Assembly: GCA_030043545.1 (NCBI GenBank)
Contig: JASHXM010000132.1
Span: 1-6,462 of the forward strand
DNA from: Thermoplasmata archaeon
GTDB lineage: Archaea > Thermoplasmatota > Thermoplasmata > Lutacidiplasmatales > UBA184
DNA length: 6,462 bases
Direction: 5' to 3'
The notes beneath the pieces are model-generated. The model did not search any database, was not told the DNA's origin, and was given only the letters and a program-made list of their open reading frames with translations. The position numbers and the translations under genes are program-made. Positions 4,201-6,462 of this stretch are shown here, piece after piece. Position 1 is the stretch's first letter. Every line of letters starts with the position of its first letter.

Positions 4201-6462
4201 ATGGCCGTCAACGCCGCGGGCCGACCGTTCGTCGGACGGGCGGAGGCGGTCGAGGCGCTCCACCGGCGGTTCGAGGACGCCCGGGCGGGGAGCGGCGGCG
4301 TCACGTTCGTCGTCGGGGAGACCGGCGTCGGGAAGTCGACGCTCGTCCACGACCTCGTCCGGGATATGCGCGAGCGCGGCGTCCGCGTGCTCGAGGGGCG
4401 CGCCCCGGCGGTCGACGCGCCGCCGCCGTTCTCGCTGCTCCGATCCGCCCTCGAGACCGCCGGCGCGGACGAGGCGGCCGCCGACGGGCGGTTCGCCGGC
4501 GAGGGGGTGCTGATCGGCTTCGCCCCCCGGCTCGGCGACGCCACCCTCCAGGCGCCGGTCCGCATCGAGCACCGGTTGCTCGCGGCGCTCGGCGAGCCGG
4601 AGGAACGGGCCGTCGGCCTGCGCGACCCGCTCTGGTCGGCGGTCGCCGACCAGTTCGGGGCGTTCGTCCGGCGCGGGCCGACCGTCCTCGTCCTGGAGGA
4701 CCTCCACCGCGCCGACGACCGGTCGCTCGAGGCGATCGATTTCCTGGCCCGGCAGTTCCAGTCCGAGCCGCTCTGGATCCTCGCGACCGTCCGCCCGTAC
4801 GCGGCGCTCCCGCCGATGCGTCGCGTCCGGTTGGAGGCGCTCGAGAAGTCGACCGAGGCGCGGCGGATCGTCCTGCGCAGCCTCAACTCGGCGGAGGTCG
4901 CCGACTTCCTCCACCGGCGCGACCCGCGCCGGCTCTACTCGGACGAGGAGATCGCCCGCCGGTTCTCCGAGACCGGGGGGAACCCGCTCCTCCTCGAGCA
5001 GATCGACCGCCGCGACTCGGCCCCGGCGCCCGCGGGGCGCGGCAGCCCCGCCGCGCTCGGGGAGGTCGAGGAGCGGGCGCTCGCCGTCGCGTCGGTCGTC
5101 GGACCGGAGGTCCCGTTCGCGGTACTGCTGAAGGCGAGCGGGGACGAGGAGGAGCCGCTGGCGGAGGCGGTCGACGCGCTCGTCGGGCGCGGCCTCCTCC
5201 TGGAGCGGCCGGGGGAGCTCCTGTCGTTCGCGGACGACCGGTACCGGGAGGAGACGTACCGGCGGCTGACGGCGAGCCGGCGCCGGCTGCTCCACCGCCG
5301 GGTCGGCGAGGCGCTCGAAGAACGCGGCGCCGGCGACTTCGCGACGATCTACGCCCTCGCCCGGCACTTCTACTTGGGGAAGGTCGACGCGAAGGCGCTC
5401 GAGTACAACCGGGCCGCCGCCGAGATCGCGGAGCGCGCGTCGGCGCCCGAGGCGGCCCGCGAGCACCTGGAACGGGCGCTCGACTGCTTCCGGCGGATCG
5501 CGCCGGACGACTGGTCGGGCGAGACGGAGCTCGTCCTCGCCCTCGCCCAGCAGATCGGTCACGCGGGGAAGCTCCAGCAGGCGGAGGAGCTCCTCCGTGG
5601 CCACCTCGCGCGCAAGGGGCTCGCGAAGCGGCTGCCGCCCGAGGTCGTCGCGCTCCTCGAGCTGTACCTCGCGCGGATCGAGACCGATCGCGGCGACTGG
5701 AAGGTCGCCGAGCGGACGACCGAACGGATCGCGAGGTCGGTCGACCTCACGGCCCATCCGCCGGTCGGCGTCGTCCTGCACCGGCTCCGCGGCGAGGCGC
5801 TCTACTACCTCGGCCGGTACCCCGAAGCGCTCGCGGAGCACACCGAGGAGCTTAGGATCGCCCGCGCCTCCGGCAACGAGCGGGCCGCCGAGCTCGGCCG
5901 CTCGCGCCGGGCGAACGTCCTCGCGATGATGGGCCGGTCGGCGGAGGCGCTCGACGAGGGGCGGGCCGCCGCCGAGGCGCTCGAGCGGCTCGGCGACCTG
6001 CGCGAGGCGGCGCACGCGCGGATGTTCGTCGGCGTCGTGATCGCCGGCCGCCGGGACGGCCCGCCCGCGCACGACGCGGCGATCCGCGAGCTCCGCGAGG
6101 CGGTCCGTCTCGCCGAGCGGGCACACGACCAGCGGCGCGTCGGGTGGGCGCTGTTCAACGAGGCAGACCTCCTGCTCGACGCCGGCCAGCCGATCCTCGC
6201 CGTCGAGCAGAACGCCCGGTCGCGCCAGATCTTGGAGCAGATCGGCGACCGGTTCGGGCTCGTGCAGTCGATGATCGTCGCCGGGAAGATCGCCCTCCAC
6301 CAGGGCGAGTTCGACCGGGCGGAGGCGGACCTGTTGGAGGCGTACCGGCTCGTCCGGGAGCTGAAGGCGCCCGCCGACGAGGTCGACGTCGTCTTCCGGC
6401 TCGCCGAGCTGTCGTACGCGCGGGGGGACCGGGCGAGCGCGCGGCGCCGGGTCCGCGAGCTC
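4201..6462 (+). CDS. STAND-type AAA ATPase with winged-helix-like region and TPR array; 3' partial
   Basis: The frame is open from ATG 4201 to the window end, giving 754 residues with no stop, so the C-terminus is missing. The N-terminal part resembles the AAA_16 / COG3899 predicted ATPases: RPFVGRAEAVEALHRRF (residues 8-24), Walker A GETGVGKST (39-47), Walker B-like TVLVLEDLHRADD (161-173), LWILATVRP (191-199) in sensor position, and TGGNPLLLEQI (258-268), typical of the ATPase lid. After a short Pro/Ala/Gly linker (274-283), residues about 285-375 resemble the winged-helix region of MalT-like and other STAND proteins, including the motif FADDRYREETYRRL before an Arg-rich LLHRRVGEALEERG helix. 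Residues about 380-754 are TPR-like helical repeats. No signal peptide, membrane segment or N-terminal effector domain is seen; an output domain could lie beyond the window. Such proteins generally act as nucleotide-switched signalling or regulatory hubs, but the ligand and output here are unknown. The start is supported by the VGR motif lying close behind it and by the upstream TATA-like site. Confidence 0.88.
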   Translation, partial: MAVNAAGRPFVGRAEAVEALHRRFEDARAGSGGVTFVVGETGVGKSTLVHDLVRDMRERGVRVLEGRAPAVDAPPPFSLLRSALETAGADEAAADGRFAGEGVLIGFAPRLGDATLQAPVRIEHRLLAALGEPEERAVGLRDPLWSAVADQFGAFVRRGPTVLVLEDLHRADDRSLEAIDFLARQFQSEPLWILATVRPYAALPPMRRVRLEALEKSTEARRIVLRSLNSAEVADFLHRRDPRRLYSDEEIARRFSETGGNPLLLEQIDRRDSAPAPAGRGSPAALGEVEERALAVASVVGPEVPFAVLLKASGDEEEPLAEAVDALVGRGLLLERPGELLSFADDRYREETYRRLTASRRRLLHRRVGEALEERGAGDFATIYALARHFYLGKVDAKALEYNRAAAEIAERASAPEAAREHLERALDCFRRIAPDDWSGETELVLALAQQIGHAGKLQQAEELLRGHLARKGLAKRLPPEVVALLELYLARIETDRGDWKVAERTTERIARSVDLTAHPPVGVVLHRLRGEALYYLGRYPEALAEHTEELRIARASGNERAAELGRSRRANVLAMMGRSAEALDEGRAAAEALERLGDLREAAHARMFVGVVIAGRRDGPPAHDAAIRELREAVRLAERAHDQRRVGWALFNEADLLLDAGQPILAVEQNARSRQILEQIGDRFGLVQSMIVAGKIALHQGEFDRAEADLLEAYRLVRELKAPADEVDVVFRLAELSYARGDRASARRRVREL
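5341..6462 (+). repeat. TPR-like helical repeat region within the ATPase gene
   Basis: From about residue 381 onward the protein is almost continuous paired amphipathic helices with TPR-type spacing. Clearer units include LRGEALYYLGRYPEALAEHT (529-548), RANVLAMMGRSAEALDEGRA (573-592), ALFNEADLLLDAGQPILAVEQ (654-674), MIVAGKIALHQGEFDRAEAD (691-710) and FRLAELSYARGDRASARR (734-751). Each shows the small residue, Gly turn and Ala/Glu-Ala pattern of TPR motifs. The units are diverged in sequence and are not DNA-level repeats. The region would serve as a protein- or peptide-binding sensor surface in STAND proteins. Confidence 0.75.

Noticed and set aside
4048..6300. A 750-codon open frame on the - strand opposite the ATPase gene
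   Set aside because: High GC removes stop codons in shadow frames. Its translation is a low-complexity Arg/Glu/Pro/Leu mixture with no motif, whereas the + strand frame has clear ATPase and TPR signatures.

Overview
The window reads as a very GC-rich archaeal chromosome segment with all four genes on the + strand, packed tightly. GC content looks to be around 70% or more by eye, Arg is used far more than Lys, and G or C fills almost every third codon position. Archaeal origin is supported by a PurP-family ATP-grasp enzyme, which is essentially an archaeal family, and by isolated A/T-rich hexamers sitting about 26-35 bases upstream of start codons that have no Shine-Dalgarno sequence. That layout suggests TATA-box promoters with leaderless or nearly leaderless mRNAs. 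The proteins are Arg-rich rather than strongly acidic, so a haloarchaeon is less likely. A GC-rich Thermoplasmatota-type lineage is a guess only.

Layout. (1) Positions 1-1806 hold the C-terminal four fifths or so of a molybdenum hydroxylase large subunit (xanthine dehydrogenase / aldehyde oxidase / CO dehydrogenase superfamily), cut by the left edge. (2) Positions 1821-2978 hold a PurP-family ligase (formate-dependent FAICAR synthetase or a close paralogue). (3) Positions 2975-4168 hold gcvT, the aminomethyltransferase of the glycine cleavage system, overlapping purP by the four bases ATGA. (4) From 4201 to the right edge runs a STAND-type AAA ATPase followed by a winged-helix-like region and a long TPR-like helical array, cut by the window end.

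Transcription units, inferred. The hydroxylase gene is the end of an upstream unit. A TTAA core inside its last codons is correctly placed to start a purP-gcvT transcript at or near the purP ATG. A second, clearer TATA-like element, TAAATA, contains the gcvT stop codon and would start the ATPase gene. Genes 2 and 3 both handle one-carbon units: GcvT moves the glycine methylene carbon to tetrahydrofolate, while PurP-type enzymes use free formate and ATP for a purine formylation step. The ATPase-TPR protein looks regulatory or scaffold-like and has no visible metabolic link to the others.

No RNA genes, insertion sequences, CRISPR arrays or integration signs were seen. No intergenic stretch is longer than 32 bases. 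I did not find a clearly new system. The most useful leads are the divergent PurP residues, the purP-gcvT coupling, the overlap of promoter elements with gene ends, and the ATPase-TPR protein.
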